From the NCBI GenBank assembly GCA_035689345.1, contig DASSLR010000012.1:1-64000 (forward strand): a stretch of 64,000 nt of DNA. The letters run 5' to 3'. Numbering within the stretch: the stretch's first letter is position 1; each line of letters starts with the position of its first letter. Positions 25,986 to 35,220 of this stretch are shown piece after piece. The notes under the pieces are model-generated. The model was not told where the DNA came from. It did not search any database and was given only the letters and a program-made list of their open reading frames with translations. The DNA is from CF-118 sp035689345 (lineage in GTDB: Bacteria; Chloroflexota; Dormibacteria; Dormibacterales; Dormibacteraceae). The translations under genes and the position numbers were made by a program.

Positions 25986-27638
25986 TCAGACCGCAGACCT
26001 GCGGACGGCAACGGTGCCGGCAACGACCGCGCCGCCGATGGCCAAGACGGCAAGGACTGCCAGTCCCAGGGGCGCGGGAACGCCCGTGTACGGGTAGCCG
26101 AACGCGTCGAACACGGATATGTGCGCTGTCCATTCCGGCCACTTGAAGAGCGGCCGCAGGACTGTCAGCAGATACGAAAGAGCCAGAAGCGCGCCGAGGA
26201 TTCCCAGCGCCAGGCCGCTGCGCAGCCAGATCGCCAGCGCCGCGCTGACACCGCCGACCGCCACACCGATCAGGACGACGTCGGCCGCGGTCCTCACCAC
26301 GCCACCAACCTCAGGCGTCTCGCCCGCCGTAGCCGCTCCCGCGACGAGGCCGGCCACGGCGCCCATCGAGATGATCACGAGTCCGACGACCAGGGCCAGC
26401 CACCGCTCCAGGCTCAAGCGCAATCGCGAAACCGGCGCGCCGGCCACGTACAGCTCGTCCCGGCCGGCTGCATGGTCACCCAGCCAGCGGCCGGCCTGCA
26501 CCACCGAGAACGCAGCGGCGACGATCGCGACGAATCCAAGCATGAAAGAGAGATATCCGGCCAGCAGCGTCTCGCCGCCGGCCATCGAGATCAGAACCTT
26601 CACGATGTCCGACGTCTCCCAGACGTCGCGCACCTGGGGGAAGATGGCGAGGTAGACGAATTCGAGCACGAAGACTCCACCCACCCAGGCTGCCAGGCTG
26701 AGCCACTGGTCGCGGAGGAAGTAGATCCACAGGGACCGGACCGAAGCGCGTCGCCGGCGAAGTGTCCAGTCACTCTTCGGGATCGAGAAAGGTAGGCGCA
26801 CAGCGACCGCGTCGATGTCACGACCGGCGAACAACCGCCATGCCAGGACAATCGGCGCTATCAGTGCGACCAGGAGCACGGCGGTGGCGATGAGGTCTGC
26901 GCTGTGGCCGGACACCATGACGAATCGCGATTGGAGCAGGTAGAAGAAAGGCGAGACGAAGCGCAGGCCTGCGGCCGGACCCAGCTGGTCGTACGTGTTG
27001 CTGATCAGATAAGAGGCAATCGCAAAGGCCGAGACCGTTCCGGCAGCGGCGCGCGCCGATCTCGTGAGCTGAGCGACCACCAGGGCAAGTGCGTAGAAGA
27101 CGCACGCGGTGAGCGTGACCTCGGCCGCGAGGACGAAGCCCGAGGCCCAGCCCGGCTCGCCGGCCGCGACCAGGCCGATTCCCATGCCGACCCCGGTGCC
27201 GACCGCGATCATGGCCATCGCGCTGGTGAAGGCCACGACGCGCGCGGTCATGACGCGCAGACGAGACGAAGAGGCGACGAACAGCTGGAGGACACCCCGC
27301 TCCTCGAGGCCGCGCAGGGCGAGGCCGCCCTGGATGGACGCGTAAACCGCCAGCAGCAAGGACCAGATGCCGACGTTGTGATAGGTGACATAACCGGCGT
27401 ACGTGTCGAGCCGGAACGCCGGGCCGGAGATCGGCCGCATGGCGTCCGCGGTGGCCTGCGCCGCCGTGGCGAAGCCGGCCGCACCGCCCGCGAAATCGGC
27501 GACCATCCCCCGGAACGAGTAGGCGAAGGTGACCATGATGGCGCCGACGCCCACCGACCAGGTGGCCGCGGCGACTCGGTGGCTCCACAGCCACGCCGCG
27601 GCCAGGTTACGAAGCGAGAGGCTGCGAATACTGCTCAA
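25986..27638 (-). CDS. ABC exporter permease (ABC-2, polyketide-antibiotic-exporter-like)
   Basis: A 550-residue permease with about twelve hydrophobic segments arranged as two similar halves. It resembles exporters of polyketide antibiotics such as tetronasin, where one ATPase pairs with one long permease. There are no periplasmic solute-binding partners nearby, so export is likely. TTG 27638 lies 32 bases inside the end of the ATPase gene; the overlap is long but no better start is seen. The substrate is unknown. Confidence 0.85.
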   Translation of the reverse strand: MSSIRSLSLRNLAAAWLWSHRVAAATWSVGVGAIMVTFAYSFRGMVADFAGGAAGFATAAQATADAMRPISGPAFRLDTYAGYVTYHNVGIWSLLLAVYASIQGGLALRGLEERGVLQLFVASSSRLRVMTARVVAFTSAMAMIAVGTGVGMGIGLVAAGEPGWASGFVLAAEVTLTACVFYALALVVAQLTRSARAAAGTVSAFAIASYLISNTYDQLGPAAGLRFVSPFFYLLQSRFVMVSGHSADLIATAVLLVALIAPIVLAWRLFAGRDIDAVAVRLPFSIPKSDWTLRRRRASVRSLWIYFLRDQWLSLAAWVGGVFVLEFVYLAIFPQVRDVWETSDIVKVLISMAGGETLLAGYLSFMLGFVAIVAAAFSVVQAGRWLGDHAAGRDELYVAGAPVSRLRLSLERWLALVVGLVIISMGAVAGLVAGAATAGETPEVGGVVRTAADVVLIGVAVGGVSAALAIWLRSGLALGILGALLALSYLLTVLRPLFKWPEWTAHISVFDAFGYPYTGVPAPLGLAVLAVLAIGGAVVAGTVAVRRSAV

Positions 27639-28524
27639 GGAAGAGCTCCTCGAGGCTCATCTCCTGGCTGTCGATCTCGACCACGCCTGCCGCATTCAAA
27701 ACCTCGAGCAACGGCGCGACGCGGCCGCGCACGCGGCAGCGGACGTGGTGGTTCTCGACCTGGACATCGCTCACTCCGGGGATTGCGACAAGCCGCGAAG
27801 GTTCCAGGGACGAGTCGATGGTCGCTTCCACGTTGTGGACGCTCAGCTGGCGCAGCTCGCTCATCGTGCCCACGCGTCGCAGGCGACCCTGGGCGATGAT
27901 CGCGATCCGGTCACAGGCCTTCTCGACCTCAGACAGCACGTGCGATGAAAGGAAGACGGTGGCTCCGGTTGACGCGGTCTCGCGGATGAGCTGTCGAAAC
28001 TCCCGCTGCATGACGGGGTCGAGACCAAGCGTCGGCTCATCGAGCACGACGAGGCGTGGCCCGTGCATGAAGGCCTGTACCAGGAGCAGCTTCTGCTTGT
28101 TGCCGTGGGAGTAGTCGCGATACCGGCGCGACAGGTCGAGCTGAAAGCGATCGGCCAGCGTCTGCATCCTCTCGAGTGCGACTCCGCCGCGGAGATTCGC
28201 GAAGAGCTCGAGAAGCTGGCCGCCGGTGAAGCCGGCAAACGAGGGGAGCTCGCCCGGCAGGTAGCCGGTGATGCGCTTCACGGCCACGGAGTCGCGCCTG
28301 GAGTCGAGGCCGTAGATCGTAGCGATGCCTCTGTCTGCCCGGACAAGGTCCATCAACAGCCGGATGGTTGTGGTCTTGCCCGCGCCGTTCGGGCCGATGA
28401 AGCCGAACACCTCGCCGGCGTGGACTTGCAGGTCGAGGTCGAAGACGCCGTGCCCGTCCCCGTAGTCCTTGGTCAGGCCGACGGTGCGGATGGCGGTCGT
28501 CAGGCCGTTGTGTGATGCTGCCAT
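27607..28524 (-). CDS. ABC transporter ATP-binding protein
   Basis: A 305-residue ABC ATPase. Walker A is GPNGAGKTTT (near residue 41), Walker B is LVVLDEP followed by the D-loop GLDP, and the H-loop is SSHVLSEVE. The signature motif is degenerate (YSHGNKQK instead of LSGGQ), a form seen in DrrA-type drug exporters. The C-terminal 80 residues form the accessory domain of that group. It is upstream of and overlaps the permease gene. A 7/8 dormancy-type palindrome lies 37 bases upstream of ATG 28524. Confidence 0.92.
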   Translation of the reverse strand: MAASHNGLTTAIRTVGLTKDYGDGHGVFDLDLQVHAGEVFGFIGPNGAGKTTTIRLLMDLVRADRGIATIYGLDSRRDSVAVKRITGYLPGELPSFAGFTGGQLLELFANLRGGVALERMQTLADRFQLDLSRRYRDYSHGNKQKLLLVQAFMHGPRLVVLDEPTLGLDPVMQREFRQLIRETASTGATVFLSSHVLSEVEKACDRIAIIAQGRLRRVGTMSELRQLSVHNVEATIDSSLEPSRLVAIPGVSDVQVENHHVRCRVRGRVAPLLEVLNAAGVVEIDSQEMSLEELFLEQYSQPLAS

Positions 28525-28561
28525 GGCGTTGATGCTCGTCGAGGTCCTGGCCGGCGCACAG

Positions 28562-28573
28562 GGCCGAAGGGAC
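28562..28573. promoter_or_regulatory. DosR-like palindrome, 7/8 match
   Basis: GGCCGAAGGGAC lies 37 bases upstream of the ABC ATPase start. On the minus strand a GAGCAT hexamer (28537-28532) begins 25 positions beyond the site. A second degenerate copy, GGGCTAAAGCCG, follows within 25 bases. Confidence 0.35.
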
Positions 28574-28676
28574 CAAACCCGAAGGGGCTAAAGCCGACCC
28601 GGCCGGCGGGCGACCGCTGCCGAAGGCGGGACCGAGAACGGGGAAAGAGGCGGCACGACTCGCTCGAAGAGGTGGG

Positions 28677-30287
28677 TCATGACTGCGTCACGTAGCTGAA
28701 GATGATCTCGTCGATGAGGCGCTCCACGGGCGCGAGGTCATCGGTGAACACCTGGCCGTGGTACGGGGACGTTCTCAGGTTCCCCGCGCCCACCGCCGTG
28801 GAGGCCACCTCCTCGGCCAACGGTTCGCTGAACAGCCCGAGGTTGTGCCTGACATCGTCGAGAGTCGCGGGCTCGGTGGTCCCGAACACGAGCGTGTTGG
28901 TATACCTCGGGGAGTCGACAAGAAAGACGCTCGGGAACACCGCAGCCATCGTGCTGGCGACGGCGTCGACAAGACGATAGTCCGACTCGGTGTGGCCGAC
29001 GTCGGCGACCGCGGTGCCCCCTCGCCCGAGGTGGGAGCGCACCGACGCGAAGAACTCTCTGGTCGTCAGGTGGAACGGGATGTAGGGCTGCCGGTAGGCA
29101 TCGATGAAGACGGCGTCGTAGGTTCCTGCCTGCGTCTCCAGCCAGTAGCGGGCATCGGCGACGACCGGATGCAGATTCAAGTCGCCGAGGTGAAGGTACG
29201 CGTAGGCCGCGGCGACGATGTCGGGGTCTATCTCGACGCCGATGATGGACACGCCGGGGCCGAACGCCGCCGCGTACTCGCGGGCCGCGGTGCCACCGGC
29301 GAGGCCGAGGATGGCGACGCTGTTCGACCTCTGCTCGACTGGCTGACGCGGGCGAAACGCCGACGCGAGCAGCAGGTAGTCCCACGGTCCGCCGGTCAGC
29401 GAGGCGGTCGGATCGTACACGGACTGGACGGCCATGCCCTCGTTGAGAATGAGCTCGGTCCTGGTTCCGACCTGGACGACCTGGATGTAGTTGTACGCCG
29501 AGTCTTTCTCGTACAGCAGCTGTCCGTCCTGAGGAGCCTTGATGCCGGCCGGTACCAGGATCCAGGCCAGGATCACGACCGCCGCAAAGGTCGCGTAGAA
29601 CTTGCGCTGCGGCCACAGCGCGATGGCCGAAAGCGTAACGAGAACCAGACCAAAGGCCTCGAGCGTCGGACGAGTCCCAAACGTCGGTATGAGCCAGAAG
29701 ACCGGGAGGAAGGTGCCGAGGATGCTGCCGGCCGTCGAGAGAGCGTAGACGCGGCCGGAGGTGTTGCCACCCGATTCGACGTCTTTGAGCAGCAGCCGGA
29801 TCGCAAAAGGGCTCACGCATCCGAGCAAGACCACCGGCGCGGCGAACAGCAAGACGACCGCGAGAAGCGTGCCTGCGACCAGCCCGATGCTCAGCGTCTT
29901 GAATCCTTGCTGAGAGGCGACGAGGACCGGGTAGCTGACCAGCGGTATGAGTGCGATCCAGAGTCCCGCCCACGCGGTGATCCGATAGAGGACGTCTGCG
30001 CGAGGCTTACGATCCGCGAGCCATCCCCCGAGCACGTATCCCGCCGACAGGTAGATCAGCACCAGGCCGATCAGGACACCCCACACGTAAAGGCTGGTGC
30101 CGAAATACGGTGCCAGCAGTCGCGAAGCTCCGAACTCGACCCCGAGCGAGACGAAGCCGGAGACGACGACTACCGAGAGCACCGACAGGCGCGCCAGGCC
30201 GGTCGTTGACGCGGGCAGCCGGCGGACCTCGATCGCCCGAGGCGATGCGGTGGCGATGGCGGCGGAGACGTTATGGCCCCGAATCAT
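28677..30287 (-). CDS. Membrane-fused spermidine-synthase-like protein
   Basis: A 536-residue protein. The N-terminal half (residues about 20-215) has six to eight membrane helices. The C-terminal half is a spermidine-synthase-like Rossmann methyltransferase fold with the glycine-rich GLAGGTAAREYAAAFG, GVEIDPDIV acidic loop, and VVADARYWLE then VFIDAYRQPYIP. Membrane-fused aminopropyltransferase-like proteins are common in bacteria but their product is usually unproven. ATG 30287 is preferred; an earlier ATG at 30392 would cross the upstream palindrome at 30328. Confidence 0.85.
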   Translation of the reverse strand: MIRGHNVSAAIATASPRAIEVRRLPASTTGLARLSVLSVVVVSGFVSLGVEFGASRLLAPYFGTSLYVWGVLIGLVLIYLSAGYVLGGWLADRKPRADVLYRITAWAGLWIALIPLVSYPVLVASQQGFKTLSIGLVAGTLLAVVLLFAAPVVLLGCVSPFAIRLLLKDVESGGNTSGRVYALSTAGSILGTFLPVFWLIPTFGTRPTLEAFGLVLVTLSAIALWPQRKFYATFAAVVILAWILVPAGIKAPQDGQLLYEKDSAYNYIQVVQVGTRTELILNEGMAVQSVYDPTASLTGGPWDYLLLASAFRPRQPVEQRSNSVAILGLAGGTAAREYAAAFGPGVSIIGVEIDPDIVAAAYAYLHLGDLNLHPVVADARYWLETQAGTYDAVFIDAYRQPYIPFHLTTREFFASVRSHLGRGGTAVADVGHTESDYRLVDAVASTMAAVFPSVFLVDSPRYTNTLVFGTTEPATLDDVRHNLGLFSEPLAEEVASTAVGAGNLRTSPYHGQVFTDDLAPVERLIDEIIFSYVTQS

Positions 30288-30327
30288 GTTCCCGCGCAGG
30301 CTCGCATTCGCCGTCCGAAGCCAGTAG

Positions 30328-30339
30328 GGCCGACCGACC
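30328..30339. promoter_or_regulatory. DosR-like palindrome, 8/8 match
   Basis: GGCCGACCGACC with flanking G and C fits the full 10-position form. It lies 40 bases before the minus-strand start at 30287 and 62 before the plus-strand start at 30402. Confidence 0.5.
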
Positions 30340-30401
30340 CGTGTGCCGGGAGGCGGTCGCCTGGCCGAGTGGGCGATGTTCGATGCAACCATCACGACGT
30401 T

Positions 30402-31580
30402 TTGACAACGCCGTTTCGTCTCGACGAGGACGACGCGGTCGGGCTGGTGATGCACAAGCACCATCTCCTCCGTGACCAGCGGGAGGCCGGCGTCCTGAGC
30501 GTCACCGACGACCTGGTCGGGCTTCACGCCACGAGCGCGGTGAGTCCGTTTCTTCAGCTGCGGGCTCGCATTCGCGATTTCCAGCCGGCGCAGCTCGACG
30601 CCGTTCTCGACGCGGGCCGGGCGGCCAGGGTGCCGTGTATGAGGAACACGCTGTTCATCGAATCCGCGGATCACGTCCCCGTCGTGCTCGCTGCGACCCG
30701 CCGGCTGAAAGAGCAGGGAAGGGGGCGCTACCTGGCGGCGAACGGGCTGACTCCCCGTCTGTACGAACGACTCGCCGAACGCGTTGACGGCGCGTTGCGT
30801 GGAAAGGCCCGCGATGTCAGGGAGCTTCAGGCGGCGCTCAAAGTCAAGGTCTCACTCTCTCCCGTCGTCATCCTCATGTGCGACGACGCAAGGCTCGTCC
30901 GGTGGAAGGGCCCGGGAGGATGGCGGGGCGGGCGGCCAACCTACCGGCGTTTCGAAGAGGTGATCCCTGGTCCGGTCGAGGAGTGGGACGAACCGGCGGC
31001 GCTGAGCAAGCTCGTCGACTGGTACGTTCGGCGGTACGGCCCGGTCACCGAGGAGGACATCGTCTGGTGGACCGGCTTGCCGGTGGGCCTCATCCGCGAG
31101 GCAGTCACATCCAGCGGGATGCTCGTCGCGGCAAGAGTCGGGTCGTCGAAGCGTGACTTCCTGATCCACGAGCGGGACCTGGCCCACCTCCAGCGTCAGC
31201 CTCGACCATCGGCCGAGCACCTGTCGCTGCTGCCCGTCCTCGATCCGTACCTCCAGGGCTATCGGCATCGCGAGCGATCCATCGATCGCAGGCATGAGCG
31301 ACTGGTGGTCGACAGAGGAGGCAACGTCACGTCCGTGATCCTCGTGGCCGGCCGCGTTGCGGGCGTCTGGGACTTCATTGATGGGGCAACACCCGAGGTC
31401 CGGTTGTTCTTCTTCGAACGGCAAACGCGGGTGACTCGTCGGAGAGTCCACGCGCTGGCGGCCGAGATTGGCGAGTTCCTGAGTCAGCGCCTCGTGCGCT
31501 CGGTGGAAGTCGACGCCATGAGACCCCTGATCGATCGGAGAGCAGGCGCCGTGGTGTCACCTCTCAGGGACGGGGCCTGA
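30402..31580 (+). CDS. AlkZ/YcaQ-like winged-helix DNA-repair family protein
   Basis: A 392-residue member of the HTH_42 (PF06224) family that includes the DNA glycosylases AlkZ and YcaQ, which remove alkylated or cross-linked bases. Family features are the initial VGLHATSAVSPFLQLRARI (the LQAQ block), VPCMRNTLFIESADHVP (a variant of the GTLH motif), RYGPVTEEDIVWWTGL, and the C-terminal DFIDGATPEVRLFFFE. TTG 30402 is my estimate; ATG 30273 would add an unlikely Arg/Pro-rich leader and cross the palindrome. Substrate specificity is unknown. Confidence 0.78.
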   Translation: MTTPFRLDEDDAVGLVMHKHHLLRDQREAGVLSVTDDLVGLHATSAVSPFLQLRARIRDFQPAQLDAVLDAGRAARVPCMRNTLFIESADHVPVVLAATRRLKEQGRGRYLAANGLTPRLYERLAERVDGALRGKARDVRELQAALKVKVSLSPVVILMCDDARLVRWKGPGGWRGGRPTYRRFEEVIPGPVEEWDEPAALSKLVDWYVRRYGPVTEEDIVWWTGLPVGLIREAVTSSGMLVAARVGSSKRDFLIHERDLAHLQRQPRPSAEHLSLLPVLDPYLQGYRHRERSIDRRHERLVVDRGGNVTSVILVAGRVAGVWDFIDGATPEVRLFFFERQTRVTRRRVHALAAEIGEFLSQRLVRSVEVDAMRPLIDRRAGAVVSPLRDGA

Positions 31581-31606
31581 GAGGGCCGACGTGTGAGGCT
31601 CGATGG

Positions 31607-31618
31607 GGTCTTTGGCCT
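31607..31618. promoter_or_regulatory. DosR-like palindrome, 7/8 match
   Basis: GGTCTTTGGCCT, preceded by GG, lies 87 bases upstream of the P-type ATPase start at 31706. A TGATCT hexamer at 31641 is a possible -10. It shares GGTCTTT with the 8/8 site at 35159. Confidence 0.35.
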
Positions 31619-31705
31619 CTACCCCGGCCGGCGCCCAACCTGATCTACTCGGCACCGGAGAGTCTTAGATGGACGCCAGCGAAACGGACCGTCGCCGCGT
31701 GGCCG

Positions 31706-34204
31706 GTGCGTAAGGAGGAGCCCGCGCAGGTCGAGTCGCGTATTGCCGAACCGGGCCTGACGAGCGACCAGGCGGCCGCGCTGCTGGCCGAATGGGGGCC
31801 GAACCAGCTCGTACCCGCCGCCGAGCGGCACGGCTGGATCGACGTTCTCTGGCGCACTGTGCGCGATCCCATGGTCCTGTTGCTGCTGGTGGCTTCGGTT
31901 GTCTACCTTGCCACCGGCGACCTCGTCGACGCGATCGTCAGCGCGGTCGCCCTGGTTCCGATCGCGGCGGTGGGCCTGGTGCTCGAAGGCCGCTCGCAGC
32001 GAGCGCTCGATCGTTTGCGTGCCCTGACCGCTCCCACCGCGACAGTCCTGCGCGACGGTGAATACCGGCAGGTCCCGGCCGCTGAGATCGTGCCTGGAGA
32101 CGTCATCTCGTTGCGCGAGGGCGACGTTGTACCCGCGGACGCTCGACTGGTCGATGGCGCCAACGTCGCCTGCGACGAGTCCTCACTGACAGGCGAGTCG
32201 ATGCCGGTCGAGAAGGCGGGGCGAGACGCCCAGGTCCTCGCCGGCACCAAGGTCGTGGCCGGTCAGGGCGTGTTCGTCGTCACGTCCACTGGTGGCCGCA
32301 CGGAGTACGGCCGTGTGGGACGGCTGGTCGCGGAGCTGAGGCAGGCTCCGACTCCGCTCGAGCGGCTCGTGCGCCGCTTCACCTCCGGCCTCCTGGTCAT
32401 CGCCCTTGCGTTCTGCTTCCTGGTGGCGGTGGCCGAGCTGGCCAGGGGCCGAGGCCTGGCGGCCGCCCTCATCGCCGGCGTGAGCCTCGCCATAGCCGCG
32501 GTTCCGGAAGAGTTTCCGATGGTCTACACGCTGTACCTCGCTCTCGGCGCATGGCGGCTGGCGCGCCGGAACGCTCTGGTCCGCCGCCTCGGCGGAGTGG
32601 AAGGGCTCGGTGCCGCCTCGGTGATCTGCTCGGACAAAACCGGAACGTTGACGACCGGAAGTCCTGCGGTGGCCGTTTTGGTGCCGATCTCCCAAGACGC
32701 GACGCATGTCGATGAGCAGGGGCTGCTCCAGGCCGTCTTTCTCGCCGCCGAGACAGCGCCATTCGACCCGCTCGATGTCGCGGTCCACGAGATCGCGCGC
32801 GAGCGAGGCATCCAGGTCGGGACACGCACGATCCTGCGCGATTACGGCTTCGACGCGAAGGCGCGGTACATGTCGCACGTCTGGAGCTCGGACGGGGGGT
32901 TTGAGGTTGCCGCCAAGGGAGCCCTCGAAGGCATTCTCGACCGATCGCACGTACCGGCTGCGACCAGGGCTGAGGCCGAGGCGGCAAACGCCAGGCTCGC
33001 CCGCGACGGCATGCGGGTGCTCGCTGTGGCGCATGGACACATGGCGCGCCTGGGGCGGAGCCGCCACGACGACGAGGAGCACCTGCGGTTCGTCGGCCTC
33101 GTCGCCTTCGCCGACCCCCTGCGGCCAGGTGTGCGCGAGGCCATCGCCGAGTGTCGCGACGCGGGCATACGGGTGATCATGATCACAGGCGACCATCCGG
33201 CCACGGCGCGAGCCCTGGCCGCCGCGCTCCAGATGCCGGGCTCTGACCAGGTGGCGACCGGCGCCGACATCGAGGCTCCTGACCGGCTGATGGACGTGGC
33301 CTCGAAAGCCAACGTCTTTGCGCGCGTGCGGCCAGAACAGAAATACATCCTGGTGCGAGAGCTGAAGCGCCAGGGATCGATCGTCGCCATGACCGGCGAC
33401 GGCATCAACGACGCGCCTGCCCTCCGCGAGGCAGACATCGGCGTCGCCATGGGCAAGCGCGGCACGGAGGTGGCTCGAGAAGCCGCGACGCTCGTCCTGC
33501 TCGACGACAACTTCTCGACCATCGTGGCGGCGGTGCGCGAAGGGCGACGCATCTTCACGAACCTGCGCAAAGCCTTCGCCTACCTCGTGGCGTTTCATCT
33601 TCCGCTGCTGCTGACGGCCTTCGTGATCCCGCTTCTGGGCGAGCCGCTCCTCCTTTTGCCAGTGCACCTGGTGTTGCTGGAGCTCTTCATCCATCCAGTC
33701 GTCTCGCTCGTCTTTGAGGACGCGCCGGCTCCTCCATGGCTGATGCGTCAGCCGCCTCGCTCGGCCCGTGAGTTCCTGCTCGGACGCGCAGAGCTGCTCA
33801 GATCGACGGCTCAGGGCGCGGTACTTTCGATTGCGGTCATCGCGCTGTACGTCTGGCGCCTCTCGGCGGGCTCGTCGATCGACGAGGCCCGGGCCACCGC
33901 GTTCGTCACGCTGGTTCTCGGTCAGATCCTGCTCCTCGTGATCGAGCGGACGCGGCCGAAGACGGTGTGGGCCGGGCTGGCGGACTTCGGGCGGACCTCG
34001 GCCGTCGTCGTCGTCTCTGCGCTGGCTCTCGTGATCCTGATGGTGTACATGCCCTTCGCGGCAGAGATCCTCAAGCTGACGCCGCTGAGCGAAGCGGACT
34101 GGGCTTACGCCGTCGCGATCAGCGTCCTGGCGACGATCTGGGCCGAGCCGTTGAAGCTGCTGCGCTCGCGCACCAGCTCGATGGGGACTCAGCGCGCAGT
34201 CTGA
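31706..34204 (+). CDS. P2-type cation-transporting ATPase
   Basis: An 832-residue P-type ATPase. The order is cation_ATPase_N, actuator domain with TGES (residues 162-165), phosphorylation motif DKTGTLT with Asp310, nucleotide-binding domain, hinge TGDGINDAPAL, and four C-terminal helices. Helix M4 reads PEEFP (267-271) instead of the usual PEGLP of Ca2+ pumps, so ion selectivity may differ. It is comparable to CtpF, a P2 ATPase of the mycobacterial dormancy regulon. GTG 31706 is the most N-terminal start. It ends one base from the converging universal stress protein gene. Confidence 0.93.
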   Translation: MRKEEPAQVESRIAEPGLTSDQAAALLAEWGPNQLVPAAERHGWIDVLWRTVRDPMVLLLLVASVVYLATGDLVDAIVSAVALVPIAAVGLVLEGRSQRALDRLRALTAPTATVLRDGEYRQVPAAEIVPGDVISLREGDVVPADARLVDGANVACDESSLTGESMPVEKAGRDAQVLAGTKVVAGQGVFVVTSTGGRTEYGRVGRLVAELRQAPTPLERLVRRFTSGLLVIALAFCFLVAVAELARGRGLAAALIAGVSLAIAAVPEEFPMVYTLYLALGAWRLARRNALVRRLGGVEGLGAASVICSDKTGTLTTGSPAVAVLVPISQDATHVDEQGLLQAVFLAAETAPFDPLDVAVHEIARERGIQVGTRTILRDYGFDAKARYMSHVWSSDGGFEVAAKGALEGILDRSHVPAATRAEAEAANARLARDGMRVLAVAHGHMARLGRSRHDDEEHLRFVGLVAFADPLRPGVREAIAECRDAGIRVIMITGDHPATARALAAALQMPGSDQVATGADIEAPDRLMDVASKANVFARVRPEQKYILVRELKRQGSIVAMTGDGINDAPALREADIGVAMGKRGTEVAREAATLVLLDDNFSTIVAAVREGRRIFTNLRKAFAYLVAFHLPLLLTAFVIPLLGEPLLLLPVHLVLLELFIHPVVSLVFEDAPAPPWLMRQPPRSAREFLLGRAELLRSTAQGAVLSIAVIALYVWRLSAGSSIDEARATAFVTLVLGQILLLVIERTRPKTVWAGLADFGRTSAVVVVSALALVILMVYMPFAAEILKLTPLSEADWAYAVAISVLATIWAEPLKLLRSRTSSMGTQRAV

Positions 34205-35035
34205 TCAGCGCCTCTTCGCGTCTTCTCTCGCCACGACGAGCGGCCGCCGCGACAGGTGCGAAACCGAGACCGCCGGGCCGATGATGGCCGGGCCGAACTC
34301 CGTTGCGGCCGGGTGCGCGCCCATGACGATCAGGTCCGCGCCGATCGATTCGGAGAATTCCGCGAGTGAGCGGGCCAGGCCCGCCCGCGTGTTCAACACC
34401 TTCGATTCGACCTGCAGGCCTGCTCGAACGAGAGCCGCGGCTGCGGAAGCAAGTGCCTGCTCGCCATGCGACTCATGCGCGTGATAGATGGTGCGCTCGA
34501 GCTCCTCTCCTCGCGGGTAAGACACGTGGACCAAGAACACCTTTGCGCTCAGGGCGCGGGCCAGCTTCTTCGTCACCGCCAGCAGCGGGTCCAGCCCGAC
34601 CTGGCCTTCGACGGCGACGACGATCGAGTACGGCCCGGCGACCGTGTCTCCATCGGCCCGCACCAGGAGGACCGGGCACGTCACGCGAGCCATGACCTCC
34701 TGGCTCACGCTGCCAAGGATCGCTTTGCCAAGTCTCGACCGACCTCGTGATCCCATCACGAGCAGGTCCGGTTTGACCCGGCGCGAAGCGGCCACGATCT
34801 CCTCCGCGGGCTCTCCTGAGCGAACCTCGATGCGCGCCGGGATGCCCGCCGCGGCGAGCGCGGCCGCCGCCCGGCTTTCGGGCGCGTCATGGCCGGTATC
34901 GCTGAAGCCAGGCTCGTGTGCGTGCAGCACCGCGACGTCGGCCTTGAGCGCCGATGCGATCCCACCGGCCAGGCGCACCGCCGCTGCCGAAGCGTCACTG
35001 GCGTCGATCGCTAGCAGGATGCGAGTCCGCCGCAT
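34205..35035 (-). CDS. Tandem-domain universal stress protein
   Basis: A 276-residue protein of two UspA domains (residues about 5-143 and 150-272). The ATP-binding motif G-x2-G-x9-G(S/T) is present in domain 1 (MGSRGRSRLGKAILGSVS). In domain 2 it is degraded to MGAHPAATEFGPAIIGPAVS. Tandem proteins of this kind, such as Rv2623 and Rv2005c, are prominent in the mycobacterial dormancy regulon. ATG 35035 is preferred to GTG 35044 because of the spacing from GAAGG. It is divergent from another universal stress gene across a gap with two 8/8 palindromes. Confidence 0.92.
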   Translation of the reverse strand: MRRTRILLAIDASDASAAAVRLAGGIASALKADVAVLHAHEPGFSDTGHDAPESRAAAALAAAGIPARIEVRSGEPAEEIVAASRRVKPDLLVMGSRGRSRLGKAILGSVSQEVMARVTCPVLLVRADGDTVAGPYSIVVAVEGQVGLDPLLAVTKKLARALSAKVFLVHVSYPRGEELERTIYHAHESHGEQALASAAAALVRAGLQVESKVLNTRAGLARSLAEFSESIGADLIVMGAHPAATEFGPAIIGPAVSVSHLSRRPLVVAREDAKRR

Positions 35036-35072
35036 ACGTGACACCTTCGCCTGTTCGCCGATCCACGCACAG

Positions 35073-35084
35073 GGGCGTGAGTCC
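35073..35084. promoter_or_regulatory. DosR-like palindrome, 8/8 match
   Basis: GGGCGTGAGTCC with flanking G and C; GGGGCGTGAGTCCC matches the DosR core GGGACTWWAGTCCC at ten or more positions. It lies 37 bases upstream of the tandem universal stress gene (minus strand). Confidence 0.55.
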
Positions 35085-35158
35085 CGCCCAGGCCCGCCCG
35101 ATGGCCCTTAGCGCCTGTGCGCTCGACGGTTGTCGAACCGCTAGCCACCCGCAACTCG

Positions 35159-35170
35159 GGTCTTTCGTCC
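35159..35170. promoter_or_regulatory. DosR-like palindrome and -10
   Basis: GGTCTTTCGTCC with flanking G and C is the best DosR-box look-alike in the window. A CAGATT hexamer at 35195-35200 begins 25 positions after the site. The universal stress protein start is 50 bases downstream at 35221. Confidence 0.6.
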
Positions 35171-35220
35171 CTTGGCGGCGCGACCGGCCGGCGCCAGATT
35201 CTCTTCAGGAGGCTTGGCAA

